From the NCBI RefSeq assembly GCF_030159895.1, contig NZ_BSNI01000001.1, forward strand, positions 186,001 to 250,000: 64,000 nucleotides of DNA, given 5' to 3'. The notes under the pieces are model-generated. The model was not told where the DNA came from, did not search any database, and saw only the letters and a list, made by a program, of their open reading frames with translations. This document shows positions 1 through 7,698 of the stretch, one piece after another. A program made the translations under genes and the position numbers. The DNA comes from Maritalea porphyrae (lineage in GTDB: Bacteria; Pseudomonadota; Alphaproteobacteria; Rhizobiales; Devosiaceae). Each line of letters begins with the position of its first letter. Within the stretch, counting starts at the first letter, position 1.

Positions 1-15
1 CGCCTCTTAGCGCTT

Positions 16-930
16 TCAACCTGCAACAAAGCGGTAAGCATCGACATTGCGCTCCACGCGACCGACCCCGTTGTTCGTTAGGTGGTAGCCGATAATTTGC
101 ATTTGGTCGCTCGATAGGCGATCCAACAGTGCCTTGCGGGTTGCAATGCCTTTATCCATGTCATGATCTGAACCGGTGGGCCAATGCGGCTTCTCAAATG
201 AAATTATGGGGTGCGTCAACGCATCACCAACAATCATCGTTGGCGTTTCACCATGCACGGCAAATGCTGTATGCCCAACCGTATGCCCACTCGTGTCCAC
301 TGCCTCAACATTTGGCAAAATCTCATCCCCAAATGCAAAAAAGCTGAACTGCTCTGCCAGTTCAGTTAAGCGGTTCTTCGCACCAACCGCGAACGATTGA
401 CGCTCCGGCGACATCTTGGACAGCGTGTCGTCCGCCATCCAAAAATCAAACTCTTTCTGTGCAATATGATATTGAGCGTTTGGGAAAATTATCTCGTCAA
501 AGTCGTCAATAATTCCCCATAAGTGATCTGGATGAGCATGCGTAAACACAACATCTGTCACCTGATCCGGCTCAAATCCTGCCTCGACAAAAGCATCGAA
601 AAACCCACCAAGGCTAGGCAAAAAATTCGTTCCCCCGCCAACGTCGAAAACAACCAAACCCGTTTCGTTTTCCAATACCGTCACATTACAGGGTGGCGCC
701 ACCGCATCCAAAGCAAGTTGATTGGTTGCCAACAAAGCCTTCAATTCCTCTTCCGGCGCATTGCCAAACACAAACCCCATCGGCAATTGCATAAACCCAT
801 CATTGATGACGTGCAGTTTTGATTCACCGTTCACAATTGTGGTGTTCACTTGTGCCCTGGTCACCCCCGGAAACCCAATCATTGCAGCACCAGCAAGTCC
901 CGCCTTTATTACTCCACGCCTCGTGATCAT
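16..930 (-). CDS. Tat-exported MBL-fold metallo-hydrolase
   Basis: A 304-residue metallo-beta-lactamase-fold protein. The signature HAHPDH zinc motif is clear in the first half, with later Asp and His metal ligands (VGDALTH, GYHLTNN). The N terminus carries a twin-arginine signal (TRRGVIKAG followed by a hydrophobic stretch and an AQV cleavage region), so export as a folded metalloprotein is likely. I start at the ATG at 930 because GGAGG lies five bases upstream; a TTG twelve bases earlier is less likely. The substrate cannot be read from sequence: this subfamily includes lactonase-like and quorum-quenching-like hydrolases. A perfect inverted repeat directly upstream suggests control by a dedicated repressor that is not encoded in the window. 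The gene lies outside the left tRNA-derived repeat. Confidence 0.85.
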   Translation of the reverse strand: MITRRGVIKAGLAGAAMIGFPGVTRAQVNTTIVNGESKLHVINDGFMQLPMGFVFGNAPEEELKALLATNQLALDAVAPPCNVTVLENETGLVVFDVGGGTNFLPSLGGFFDAFVEAGFEPDQVTDVVFTHAHPDHLWGIIDDFDEIIFPNAQYHIAQKEFDFWMADDTLSKMSPERQSFAVGAKNRLTELAEQFSFFAFGDEILPNVEAVDTSGHTVGHTAFAVHGETPTMIVGDALTHPIISFEKPHWPTGSDHDMDKGIATRKALLDRLSSDQMQIIGYHLTNNGVGRVERNVDAYRFVAG

Positions 931-940
931 CTTCGCCTCC

Positions 941-970
941 AAATTACATATTAAAAATCATATGTAATTT
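941..970. promoter_or_regulatory. Perfect 11-bp inverted repeat, probable operator
   Basis: AAATTACATAT (941-951) is followed after 8 bases by its exact reverse complement (960-970). It ends 11 bases upstream of the chosen start of the MBL-fold gene, where a repressor would block transcription. It is typical of dimeric winged-helix or TetR-type sites. No regulator gene is visible alongside, so its partner would be left of the window. Confidence 0.6.
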
Positions 971-1090
971 GACTAGAACTAACAAGAGCGAACTTACGGC
1001 GGCCAATACAAGATCGCACTACAACTCAGCCATTGCTCAAACTTACGAAATCGTTGTCGCAACTAACAACCTGCAATGTAACGAAAATTT

Positions 1091-1137
1091 TGGTAGCGGG
1101 AGAGGGACTTGAACCCCCGACACGCGGATTATGATTC
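1091..1137 (-). repeat. Partial tRNA-Met copy A (candidate attachment site)
   Basis: Forty-seven bases identical to the 3' part of the intact tRNA-Met at 34254-34330, from the CCA end through the T arm, variable loop, 3' anticodon stem and anticodon loop. The identity stops there and the 5' half of the tRNA is absent. About 30 bases on the tRNA 3' side (1060-1090) also resemble the flank of the intact gene, with the shared core CCTGCAAT. It cannot be a working tRNA. It is best read as the displaced 3' end left when an element integrated into the tRNA gene. Confidence 0.8.
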
Positions 1138-1167
1138 ACTTACTTACTTTTTAAACCTATTTTCCGA

Positions 1168-1192
1168 TTGGTTAGTCCACATTTCTGAGGCG
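1168..1192 (+). repeat. 25-bp segment shared with integrase-proximal DNA
   Basis: Twenty-two of 25 bases match 20789-20813, which lies just beyond the integrase stop codon. The shared core is CCACATTTC followed by GAGGCG. One copy lies 30 bases inside tRNA fragment A and the other beside the integrase, so it may be an element-end motif. Confidence 0.45.
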
Positions 1193-1537
1193 CACCGGTA
1201 GATTTGGAAGTTTGCCTTTCACCCAACCAGCTATAGATCGCCGATCTCAGAATATCCGTCCAATTTCTGCAATCGGAAACAGCGTGCGAATTCAAAAAGT
1301 CCAAACATTGAAGCTAAGGAGCAACAAAACCAAACTCTGCTCACAACAATCAGACAATTGTTTCAAAAAAAACGCGGATTTATGAGGTCCCTGGCAGCAA
1401 CTTCTTGCTGAAATGTGTCCTCAGCAATCTATACGTTCGCCAACGAAAAAGCTCCAATCAAGGCCCGTCATACACTTTGTACTTAGTTAAAACCGTAAGG
1501 CTAGTTTCGCATCCACTGAAATTTTGACCATATCCTT

Positions 1538-1563
1538 GGAACCTTTTCTTGACCAGATGCGTT
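1538..1563 (+). promoter_or_regulatory. EcfG-type promoter for the 60-residue protein
   Basis: GGAAC, 17 bases, CGTT; the -10 box ends 29 bases before the start codon at 1593. It matches the known alphaproteobacterial EcfG/SigT consensus. Confidence 0.75.
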
Positions 1564-1592
1564 TCACTGACACAAACGAAAGGAAATGCAAA

Positions 1593-1775
1593 ATGTCTGA
1601 CAGAAAAGACACGGTAGTGGTAACAAAAGATGGATCAGCTGGCTGGTTCGTTGCCGTGATCGCCATCGCAGCATTGTTGCTTTTTGGCTACCTCACTTTC
1701 TCCGGCTTCTTTACCCCACAAGAAAGCGTTTCGATTGAACTCAGTGTACCTGACCTCCCAACACCGAGCGAATAA
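1593..1775 (+). CDS. Small single-span membrane protein, stress-associated
   Basis: Sixty residues: a charged N terminus (MSDRKDT), one hydrophobic span (about residues 18-38) and a short acidic, proline-containing tail. I start at the ATG at 1593, preceded by AAAGGAAA; an upstream in-frame ATG lacks a ribosome site and would extend the protein into the promoter. I recognise no family. The EcfG-type promoter upstream and the terminator downstream make it a monocistronic stress-regulon member. Inner-membrane location is inferred from the single hydrophobic span. It could be an envelope-stress or scaffold peptide. Confidence 0.6.
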   Translation: MSDRKDTVVVTKDGSAGWFVAVIAIAALLLFGYLTFSGFFTPQESVSIELSVPDLPTPSE

Positions 1776-1851
1776 TGAAGTACAAAATTGTCGGTTACGC
1801 GCTATGTCCTCCGTATCGAGCGATAACCGGCAGACTGTAAACACAACTTTC

Positions 1852-1880
1852 AACCCGCAACATGAGTTGCGGGTTTTTTT
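1852..1880 (+). terminator. Rho-independent terminator
   Basis: Ten-base stem AACCCGCAAC / GTTGCGGGTT with an ATGA loop and a run of T. It ends the transcript of the 60-residue gene. Confidence 0.85.
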
Positions 1881-1910
1881 ATTTATTTCAAATACTTAAT
1901 AGATATTAAT

Positions 1911-1935
1911 GGAACCTTCTGCTCGTTCATTCGTT
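1911..1935 (+). promoter_or_regulatory. EcfG-type promoter for the DUF3309 gene
   Basis: GGAAC, 16 bases, CGTT, 58 bases upstream of the ATG at 1993. Confidence 0.75.
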
Positions 1936-1992
1936 TCTATTTCGAACCCCGCGAAGATTTAAGAAGACCGCGGGAAATGAAAGGAATGAAAA

Positions 1993-2151
1993 ATGGGCCT
2001 AACCACTCTGATCCTAATACTGCTGATCATTTCAGTTGTTGGCGTCGCCCCTGCATGGCCATACGCGCGCGGCTGGGGCTATCGCCCAGTCAGCGTATTG
2101 GGACTTTTCCTGACCATTTTCTTACTGCTGCTTTTGTTTGGCCGCATCTAA
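1993..2151 (+). CDS. DUF3309 family small membrane protein
   Basis: A 52-residue hydrophobic protein with two short membrane segments flanking the family-type centre PAWPYARGWGYRP. DUF3309 proteins look just like this: leucine-rich first span, a W-P-Y-x-R-G-W-G-Y motif, then a G-L-x-L second span ending in GRI. The ATG at 1993 is preceded by the AAGGA-like stretch AAAGGAATGAAAA. A longer frame (1977-2186) overlaps it out of phase and is not protein-like. Function is unknown. The EcfG-type promoter places it in the general stress regulon. Confidence 0.75.
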   Translation: MGLTTLILILLIISVVGVAPAWPYARGWGYRPVSVLGLFLTIFLLLLLFGRI

Positions 2152-2173
2152 GAAAAATATTCTCACTACACAT

Positions 2174-2198
2174 GGAACCAAAATAACCGGTTACCGTT
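2174..2198 (+). promoter_or_regulatory. EcfG-type promoter for the PRC-barrel gene
   Basis: GGAAC, 16 bases, CGTT, 49 bases upstream of the ATG at 2247, which has the ribosome site AAAAGGAG. Confidence 0.75.
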
Positions 2199-2246
2199 TA
2201 TTGAGTTATCAAACGCCAATGGCGGAATCGTAAAAAGGAGAAAAAA

Positions 2247-3257
2247 ATGAAAAAGAACCTTCTTACAACAACAGCTTTGTTTGCACTTTTGACTAGCTCA
2301 GCGATTGCAGACAACAACACCGTTTCCACAGATCTGAACTCATCAACTCAAACAGACGTGGAAGTGTCCAGCGATAACACAAACGCAAGCTCAAATCTTG
2401 ATGTCGAAACGAGTGTCAGCTCTGAAGTTGAGACACCAAGCATAGCAACAGATAGCAATGGTGATGCAAAAATTGACAATGCAGTTGTGACTTCTTCAGT
2501 TTCTGCTGCCATGGCTTCGTCAACGGAAACAAAGCTTACAATGAGCGGTCAAGCTGTGCTGGCTTCAAACCTCCTTGGCAAGAAAGTTTACACCTCTGCT
2601 GATGCAGACGCTAAGAGCGTCGGTGACATCAATGATGTCGTGATGGACCAAAACGGTAATGCTGAATGGGTTATTGTTGGTGTCGGCGGCTTCCTTGGCA
2701 TGGGCGAAAAAGAAGTTGCCCTTTCAATTGAGCAAGTGGATTGGGTTGAACGTGACGGCGAACGCGTTGTCATCACCAACATGACCAAAGCACAATTGGA
2801 AGCAGCGGCCGAGTTTAACCGTGACGCGCTGAACGACGACGATAAATATCAGCCATTCCAATTCTCGTGGACCGAAGAAGGCAAAAAACGTCTTGATGTG
2901 TTGAAGTCATGGGATTGGGAACATTCAAACATGATGCAAGTTGCATATGAAGACCTAAGTGCAGACGCGCTGATCGGCACACGTGTTAAGGACCCAAACA
3001 ATGATGATATCGGCGAAATCGGCGACGTTTTGCTCACGGAAAAAGGCGAAGTAACAGCCTATATCGTTGATGTTGGCGGTTTCCTTGGCCTTGGCGAAAA
3101 GCCGGTTGCTTTGAGCAATAGCCGCATTCACATCTATCAAGATGCAGATGCAAACCTGATGGTGCGTTCTGATTTCACAAAGGCGGAACTGGAAAACAGC
3201 ACAACTTACGATGCTGAAGCTTACAAAGCTGATCCAGATGCATACATCATCAAGTAA
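2247..3257 (+). CDS. Secreted protein with two PRC-barrel domains
   Basis: A 336-residue protein with a Sec signal peptide (MKKNLLTTTALFALL, cleavage near AIADNN). A low-complexity Ser/Thr/Asn/Asp-rich stretch follows (about residues 25-95), then two PRC-barrel domains at about 105-190 and 240-325. Each barrel has the family pattern of a G-x-I-x-D-V strand followed by V-x-V-G-G-F-L-G-x-G-E-K. PRC-barrels are small beta-barrels used in binding, here presumably in the periplasm. Such proteins are frequent members of the alphaproteobacterial stress regulon, but their ligand is not known. It has its own EcfG-type promoter and terminator. Confidence 0.85.
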   Translation: MKKNLLTTTALFALLTSSAIADNNTVSTDLNSSTQTDVEVSSDNTNASSNLDVETSVSSEVETPSIATDSNGDAKIDNAVVTSSVSAAMASSTETKLTMSGQAVLASNLLGKKVYTSADADAKSVGDINDVVMDQNGNAEWVIVGVGGFLGMGEKEVALSIEQVDWVERDGERVVITNMTKAQLEAAAEFNRDALNDDDKYQPFQFSWTEEGKKRLDVLKSWDWEHSNMMQVAYEDLSADALIGTRVKDPNNDDIGEIGDVLLTEKGEVTAYIVDVGGFLGLGEKPVALSNSRIHIYQDADANLMVRSDFTKAELENSTTYDAEAYKADPDAYIIK

Positions 3258-3280
3258 TTGATGACATCATTTATCACCAC

Positions 3281-3310
3281 AAAGGGCGTTCGCAAGAGCG
3301 CCCTTTTTCT
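3281..3310 (+). terminator. Rho-independent terminator after the PRC-barrel gene
   Basis: AAAGGGCG pairs with CGCCCTTT around a short loop and runs into a T-tract. Confidence 0.85.
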
Positions 3311-3312
3311 TT

Positions 3313-3337
3313 GGAACTTTCTTGTTTTTCAAACGTT
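3313..3337 (+). promoter_or_regulatory. EcfG-type promoter for the DUF883 operon
   Basis: GGAAC, 16 bases, CGTT, 28 bases upstream of the ATG at 3365. It starts right after the previous terminator. Confidence 0.75.
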
Positions 3338-3364
3338 TAACTATCAGACAAAAGGAGATTAATC

Positions 3365-3679
3365 ATGGCAACTCGTACATCAAACAAACGTAGTTCAAAC
3401 ACCAAGAACCAACCAGATGTCGTTGAAAATCTCGAAAAGCAAATCGAGAGTTTGCAAAGCGACGTACACGCGCTTCTAAAAGCCGTTAACGGCTCAGATA
3501 ATCAGCCAGGTATTGTTGAAACGGCTCAAGAAGCCATTGCCGAAACCAGCCAGAAAACGGCTGATGAGGCAGCACAAGAATTGGCAAAAGTTGAAAACCT
3601 CATCAAAGAACAGCCGTTGAAATCTGTGGCCATTGCTCTGGGTGCTGGTGCTGCAATCGCCTTGTTGGCACGTGGATAA
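3365..3679 (+). CDS. DUF883 (ElaB/YqjD-type) membrane-anchored protein
   Basis: A 104-residue protein with the DUF883 plan: a hydrophilic, helical, Gln/Glu-rich body that should form a coiled coil (about residues 18-85), and a C-terminal glycine/alanine-rich hydrophobic anchor (about 86-104, ending LLARG). The E. coli relatives YqjD and ElaB are tail-anchored inner-membrane proteins that associate with ribosomes in stationary phase. The same role here is inference. The stop codon overlaps the next start by one base (TAATG), so the two genes are translationally coupled, as in the yqjD-yqjE arrangement. Confidence 0.8.
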   Translation: MATRTSNKRSSNTKNQPDVVENLEKQIESLQSDVHALLKAVNGSDNQPGIVETAQEAIAETSQKTADEAAQELAKVENLIKEQPLKSVAIALGAGAAIALLARG

Positions 3680-4116
3680 TGACCATGCAGGTGAATAAGA
3701 AAGCTCACTCTTCACCTTTGGACCGGCTCGTAGGCACCATTACGAGCCGTGTCCAAACCAACTCGCTTTTGCTGGTCATTGCATTGATTTCTGGCACCAC
3801 AGCATATTTGGCGCTTCTGTTCGCCGCCTGGTACGGCATTGTCGAGCAAACCAACGCTGTCATCGCATCACTCAGTATAGCTGCCATTGCTAGCCTCACC
3901 ACAATTCTAGTGGTTCTTTTTCGCTATCTTCGCGACCAAAGACGCAAGGTTGAGCAGCAGCAATTACAAACACAAGCGATCAACAGCTTGATCTTCACCG
4001 CCATTAGCGCGGCAACAAAGTCAAAAGCCACATTGGCGCCTTTGATCGCAATCGCTGGGTTGGCGCTTACGCAAAAATCACCAAGAAAGCCGCAACCTAA
4101 GCGGCTCGCGCAATAA
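3679..4116 (+). CDS. YqjE/holin-like two-span membrane protein
   Basis: A 145-residue protein with two membrane spans (about residues 28-50 and 60-85). A basic, Gln-rich amphipathic helix follows, then a third weaker hydrophobic stretch and a basic tail. Its place directly after a DUF883 gene, and its topology, match YqjE-like holin-superfamily proteins (PF07332) that pair with YqjD in other bacteria. The start at 3679 overlaps the upstream stop; an ATG at 3685 is an alternative. Real holin activity is not implied. A long hairpin without a T-tract follows. Confidence 0.6.
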   Translation: MTMQVNKKAHSSPLDRLVGTITSRVQTNSLLLVIALISGTTAYLALLFAAWYGIVEQTNAVIASLSIAAIASLTTILVVLFRYLRDQRRKVEQQQLQTQAINSLIFTAISAATKSKATLAPLIAIAGLALTQKSPRKPQPKRLAQ

Positions 4117-4117
4117 A

Positions 4118-4160
4118 CTGAAATGGGTTCTACTCCCTAGTGGTCAGAACCCACTTTCAG
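4118..4160. other. Long imperfect hairpin between two genes
   Basis: CTGAAATGGGTTCT and AGAACCCACTTTCAG pair with one bulged C around a 14-base loop. No T-tract follows on the plus strand. It may be a processing or attenuation hairpin that reduces read-through into the AI-2E gene. Confidence 0.5.
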
Positions 4161-4179
4161 CTCACCCGCAGTTTGACAA

Positions 4180-5232
4180 ATGCGCCAGCTCCATCCAAAT
4201 CTGACAACGACCTACCAGTTCATGCTGGCAATTTTGGCCGCGCTGCTGATTGTCCTTTGTAGTTCAACAATCATTGTTTCCGCGCAGCTCATCATTGCGC
4301 CGGTTTTCATGTCCGTGATTATTGGCTTGATGTTTGGGCCTGTTTCCGACCGACTGGAAAAGTTTGGCGCACCGGCCTGGTTATCCAGCTTAGCTGTTGT
4401 ATTTTGCTTCTTCTTCATCATCATTGCCATTCTATCAGCAATTGTGATCCCGCTTTCGGGATGGGTTGCAAAATTGCCCTTGCTTTGGTCACGTTTGCAG
4501 CAACTATTTGCCGATTGGGAAGGCATTCTTTCAGCCTTGGAAGGCATTCGCGAGCGGATCGATGGCGTCGTACAAAACGATGCGGATGTGGTGGTTCAGG
4601 TAGACGAAGGTTCAGCAATCACCAATGTGTTCACCATCGCGCCAGTTGTTTTGGCGCAGCTACTTATGTTTTTGGCGAGTTTGTTTTTCTTCGTCGCTAC
4701 CCGAAAACAAATCAAAGATTCTGTCGTGCGCAACCTCATTGTGTTGAACGCAGGCTATCGCGGTGCGCGCATCTTTAAAGATGTCGAGCACAATGTTTCG
4801 CGCTACCTTCTCTCGATCACGCTAATCAATATTTGTGTTGCACTTGTGGTCGCCACCGCGCTTTGGCTCATCGGTATTCCTGGTGCCTTGATGTGGGGCA
4901 TTCTCGCAGGGCTACTGAATTACATCACCTATGTCGGTCCAGCGCTCATGCTGGCGGCTATGGTGGGCGTCGGACTTCTAACCTTCGACACCGGCAACGC
5001 TGCACTTTTGCCCGCAATAACCTATCTCACCATCAACTTCGTTGAATCGCAATTCATCACGCCGATGCTGATTGGGCGCGCAATGACGCTGAACCCATTC
5101 CTTGTATTTTTGTCCATCACATTTTGGATTTGGGCTTGGGGTCCACTTGGCGGTTTAGTCGCCGTCCCATCTCTCATCATCGGGCGATGCATCTTTTGCA
5201 ACTTGCATCAAAGCCATCAAAAACTGCAATGA
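4180..5232 (+). CDS. AI-2E family transporter
   Basis: A 350-residue polytopic protein with the AI-2E (PF01594) plan: a pair of N-terminal spans, a third span, a soluble stretch near residues 100-150, then five more spans in the C-terminal half. The late motif G-L-x-N-Y-I-T-Y-V-G-P is typical of the family. Members have been linked to autoinducer export or sodium/proton antiport, and the substrate cannot be told from sequence. It has no EcfG-type site of its own and probably depends on read-through from the DUF883 operon. No good ribosome site precedes the ATG. The C-terminal 15 residues are unusual for the family. Confidence 0.8.
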   Translation: MRQLHPNLTTTYQFMLAILAALLIVLCSSTIIVSAQLIIAPVFMSVIIGLMFGPVSDRLEKFGAPAWLSSLAVVFCFFFIIIAILSAIVIPLSGWVAKLPLLWSRLQQLFADWEGILSALEGIRERIDGVVQNDADVVVQVDEGSAITNVFTIAPVVLAQLLMFLASLFFFVATRKQIKDSVVRNLIVLNAGYRGARIFKDVEHNVSRYLLSITLINICVALVVATALWLIGIPGALMWGILAGLLNYITYVGPALMLAAMVGVGLLTFDTGNAALLPAITYLTINFVESQFITPMLIGRAMTLNPFLVFLSITFWIWAWGPLGGLVAVPSLIIGRCIFCNLHQSHQKLQ

Positions 5233-5237
5233 ACATT

Positions 5238-5262
5238 GGAACCAAATCTGGCCTCAACCGTT
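5238..5262 (+). promoter_or_regulatory. EcfG-type promoter for the Dps-like gene
   Basis: GGAAC, 16 bases, CGTT, 63 bases upstream of the ATG at 5325. Confidence 0.75.
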
Positions 5263-5324
5263 GACTAAATGAACCATATGAAAGCGAAAATGTATAACGC
5301 AAATCAGATATTTAAGGAGCTCTC

Positions 5325-5837
5325 ATGAGTACCGTTGCAAACATAATGCGCGCCGAACCCAAGAACGAAAACACCAAAACAGGTCTTGATAAAAGTTATC
5401 AAAAACAGATTGCCGAACAACTGTCTGATGTTCTAATCGACAGCTACAAGTTGATGATCAAAAGCCATGTTTATCACTGGAATGTGGTTGGTCCGCTGTT
5501 TAAGCCTTTGCACGAACTAACAGAAGAACACTACCAAGATCTCTTCGCAGCCATTGACGTGTTGGCAGAGCGTATTCGCGCGATTGGCCACACGGCACCG
5601 TTTGTGATGTCTGACGCTTCGAATTTTGCGCCACAAACCAAAGAGCTGGACAATTGCTCAGCCAAAGAAATGGTTGAGGACCTGATTGAAGAGCATGAGG
5701 CAATTGCCCGTAAAATGCGCAGCGCTGCTGAAGCGGCTGGCGACGGTAAAGACATGGTCACAGAAGACTTGCTAACCGCACGCCTCACCTTCCACGAAAA
5801 GGCACTTTGGATGCTGCGCGCTACAATTAGCGAATAA
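5325..5837 (+). CDS. dps: Dps-family DNA-binding ferritin-like protein
   Basis: A 170-residue ferritin-like four-helix protein. The Dps ferroxidase signature is present: H-x-x-H-W-N (about residues 49-53), then L-H-E-L-x-E-E-H-Y and D-x-L-A-E-R-I-R-A-I-G. Dps dodecamers oxidise and store iron with hydrogen peroxide and coat DNA in starved cells. The ribosome site AAGGAG precedes the ATG. The gene is flanked by an EcfG-type promoter and a terminator, so it is a single-gene stress unit. The extended N terminus (about 25 residues, Lys-rich) could contribute to DNA binding. Confidence 0.88.
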   Translation: MSTVANIMRAEPKNENTKTGLDKSYQKQIAEQLSDVLIDSYKLMIKSHVYHWNVVGPLFKPLHELTEEHYQDLFAAIDVLAERIRAIGHTAPFVMSDASNFAPQTKELDNCSAKEMVEDLIEEHEAIARKMRSAAEAAGDGKDMVTEDLLTARLTFHEKALWMLRATISE

Positions 5838-5865
5838 TAACGATCACCCTCGTCCCCCTGAAAAG

Positions 5866-5900
5866 CCCGTCATGCTGTGTTGCTGGCGGGTTTTTCTTTT
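5866..5900 (+). terminator. Rho-independent terminator after dps
   Basis: CCCGTCA pairs with TGGCGGG around an 11-base loop, followed by a T-rich run. It separates dps from the convergent lipid kinase gene. Confidence 0.8.
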
Positions 5901-5940
5901 GCCGAAACGAACAAACCGTCAGAAAAGAAAAATGTTTCAA

Positions 5941-6837
5941 CTATTCCGGTTTGATCACATTGAGGGATTGCCGATCCAACGCGAACACCGTCTTGCGCTC
6001 TAACGGCACCAACTCGCCATCGATCGTCGCGCGCATTTTTTTGTTCACGCGCGGCATATACAAGACAGCCTTTGTTGTGACAATTTCAGTGAGATTTGGA
6101 TTGTTTTCCCAAATGCCGAGCAGCAAGTCAGACGTGAGCTTCAAAAACTCGCGTGTAGTGAGCGGCTGCGCCCAATAGATGCCGATCTTGCCATCATCCA
6201 GCCTATCGGCATGAGGAATGTGACCGCGACCATATAAATTGTTCGTCACACAAAGCAAACTGACTTTCTCGGACAAAACGCCATGGTCATGTTCAAGCTT
6301 AATTGTCAGTTTGGGTGGTTGCACGATGGTCGACAGAAAAGTCGAAATCCCGGCAAATACTTTGCCGAAGCGCGACCTATGTTCCAACTCATCGCGCTGC
6401 TGAACAACACGCGGCTGAATGCCAAGGGCAAATTGATGTAAAAAAGGCTGTCCGTTGGCAGTCGCTGTATCAACTTTTGACCTGGTACCATTGGCAATTT
6501 GTGCGACGGCCAAGTCTAAGTCGAGCGACATGCCGATAGAACGAGCAAAAAGGTTCATGGTGCCAGCCGGCAAAACGGCGAGTTGTTTTTTTGCCCGCCA
6601 AACTTTGCCAGCAACAAACGAAACCGTTCCATCACCGCCCCCAACAACAATTGCGTCGATTGATGTGTCGCCAATTATGTAGTCGACACGCGCTGAAAGC
6701 TCATCTCCGGACACTATATGAATAGCAGCGACATGACCGCTTTCGATCAGTAAAGCTTGCGCTTGTTGACCGAAAACGTCCACATCCATTGTTTTTAGTG
6801 TGCCACCATCGCGATTGAGAAGGACAGCGAAATTCAT
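5941..6837 (-). CDS. Diacylglycerol/lipid kinase family protein
   Basis: A 298-residue protein of the DAGK catalytic family (YegS/DgkB-like). The nucleotide-binding motif GGGDGT is at about residues 67-72 and is followed by LPAGTMN. The C-terminal beta-rich domain, with a D-D-G-K-I-G-I-Y pattern, is typical. The family phosphorylates diacylglycerol or related lipids at the membrane, and the exact lipid is unknown. It lies 22 bases downstream of ecfG in the same direction, so it is probably in the nepR-ecfG operon and stress-induced with it. Confidence 0.82.
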   Translation of the reverse strand: MNFAVLLNRDGGTLKTMDVDVFGQQAQALLIESGHVAAIHIVSGDELSARVDYIIGDTSIDAIVVGGGDGTVSFVAGKVWRAKKQLAVLPAGTMNLFARSIGMSLDLDLAVAQIANGTRSKVDTATANGQPFLHQFALGIQPRVVQQRDELEHRSRFGKVFAGISTFLSTIVQPPKLTIKLEHDHGVLSEKVSLLCVTNNLYGRGHIPHADRLDDGKIGIYWAQPLTTREFLKLTSDLLLGIWENNPNLTEIVTTKAVLYMPRVNKKMRATIDGELVPLERKTVFALDRQSLNVIKPE

Positions 6838-6859
6838 GATTTTTCCAGCGCAGCGCGGC

Positions 6860-7423
6860 TCACAGTGTCAGCGGTTGTTTGGTGATGGCAGCATTGGTGG
6901 CATCAGGCCCAAACTCATGATGTCCTGAAACCTCAAGCAGGTCTTTCAAGCGTTCACGTGCCCGATTAACTCTGCTCTTGATGGTACCTACGGCACAACC
7001 ACAAACTTCGCTTGCTTCCTCGTAGGACATGCCAGAGGCGCCAACCAAAACAATGGCTTCACGTTGATCGTCTGGCAACTTTGCCAGTGCTTTTTGAAAA
7101 TCCTTTAAGTCCATATTTCCAAGCTGCGCAGGATGGCTCGAAAGCGATTCAGTATGCACACCTTCACTGTCTTGCACTTCGCGACCTTTTTTACGCATTT
7201 GCGAATAAAATTCATTGCGCAGGATAGTAAATAACCAAGCCTTCATATTGGTGCCCGGCTCAAATCTCGACTTATTGCCCCAAGCTTTCATGATCGTGTC
7301 TTGGACCAAATCGTCGGCACGATCTTGACTTCCCACCAGCGACACGGCGAAACCACGCAGATTAGGCAACATCCTCAAAAGCTCGCGCTTGAACTCATCA
7401 CGCTCCGGTTTTTCCGAACTCAT
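6860..7423 (-). CDS. ecfG: ECF sigma factor EcfG (general stress sigma)
   Basis: A 187-residue ECF sigma factor with sigma region 2 (about residues 15-85, including LRNEFYSQMRKKGREVQD) and region 4 (about 105-165, with the HTH YEEASEVCGCAVGTIKSRVNRAR). Its place downstream of NepR and divergent from PhyR identifies it as EcfG/SigT, the general stress sigma factor of Alphaproteobacteria. It directs RNA polymerase to GGAAC-N16/17-CGTT promoters, many of which lie nearby. Its start overlaps the nepR stop by four bases. NepR should hold it inactive until phosphorylated PhyR releases it. Confidence 0.95.
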   Translation of the reverse strand: MSSEKPERDEFKRELLRMLPNLRGFAVSLVGSQDRADDLVQDTIMKAWGNKSRFEPGTNMKAWLFTILRNEFYSQMRKKGREVQDSEGVHTESLSSHPAQLGNMDLKDFQKALAKLPDDQREAIVLVGASGMSYEEASEVCGCAVGTIKSRVNRARERLKDLLEVSGHHEFGPDATNAAITKQPLTL

Positions 7424-7623
7424 GACGATTCTCCTTCAGGGCCTGACTCCTTTTCTGCCTGGTCCAACCGTTCCAGGAGATCCAAAAATCGATCTGACAC
7501 GCCTTCGTCTGCCACCGAGTCGTACAGCTCGCGAAGCTTTTTGGAGATGTGTTCGGAGCTATCACTTGGTGTCGCTGAGTGCGCCCCATGTGCAGCTCCG
7601 TTCATTTTTGGGGTGTCGTTCAT
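7420..7623 (-). CDS. nepR: Anti-sigma factor NepR
   Basis: A 67-residue protein with the conserved NepR core: I-S-K-K-L-R-E-L-Y-D, then V-x-D-R-F-L-D-L-L-E-R-L-D (about residues 26-54), flanked by disordered hydrophilic ends. NepR binds EcfG through two helices and is sequestered by phosphorylated PhyR. It is translationally coupled to ecfG and transcribed from its own EcfG-type promoter, giving positive autoregulation. The tail is acidic and variable, as in relatives. Confidence 0.93.
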   Translation of the reverse strand: MNDTPKMNGAAHGAHSATPSDSSEHISKKLRELYDSVADEGVSDRFLDLLERLDQAEKESGPEGESS

Positions 7624-7664
7624 AAATCGTTTCCGTAATCAAATATTGCGCCTATTTCTATTAA

Positions 7665-7689
7665 AACGCATCATCTGAAAAAAAGTTCC
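7665..7689 (-). promoter_or_regulatory. EcfG-type promoter for nepR-ecfG
   Basis: On the minus strand: GGAAC (7689-7685), 16 bases, CGTT (7668-7665), 41 bases upstream of the nepR start. It is back to back with the phyR promoter, the two GGAAC boxes being nine bases apart. Confidence 0.8.
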
Positions 7690-7698
7690 AAAAAAAAT

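Larger units (their letters stand above)
943..1592. other. Intergenic region with tRNA-derived repeat, no protein gene
   Basis: Six hundred and fifty bases without a convincing coding frame. It contains the operator for the MBL gene, the left tRNA-Met fragment (1091-1137), a segment also found near the integrase (1168-1192), and the EcfG-type promoter at 1538-1563. I see nothing else in it. Confidence 0.6.

Noticed and set aside
1091-1137. Functional tRNA
   Set aside because: The 5' half of the molecule is missing here and at 13901-13934, so neither copy can fold as a tRNA.
1977-2186. 69-codon frame over the DUF3309 gene
   Set aside because: It overlaps the DUF3309 frame (1993-2151) out of phase, and its composition is not protein-like. 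The DUF3309 frame has a recognisable family motif.
3679-4116. Prophage holin
   Set aside because: The holin-like fold occurs in YqjE-type stress proteins next to DUF883; there are no phage genes nearby.
5170-5232. Frameshift at the end of the AI-2E gene
   Set aside because: The last 15 residues look unusual, but the alternative frame is no more convincing, so no frameshift is called.
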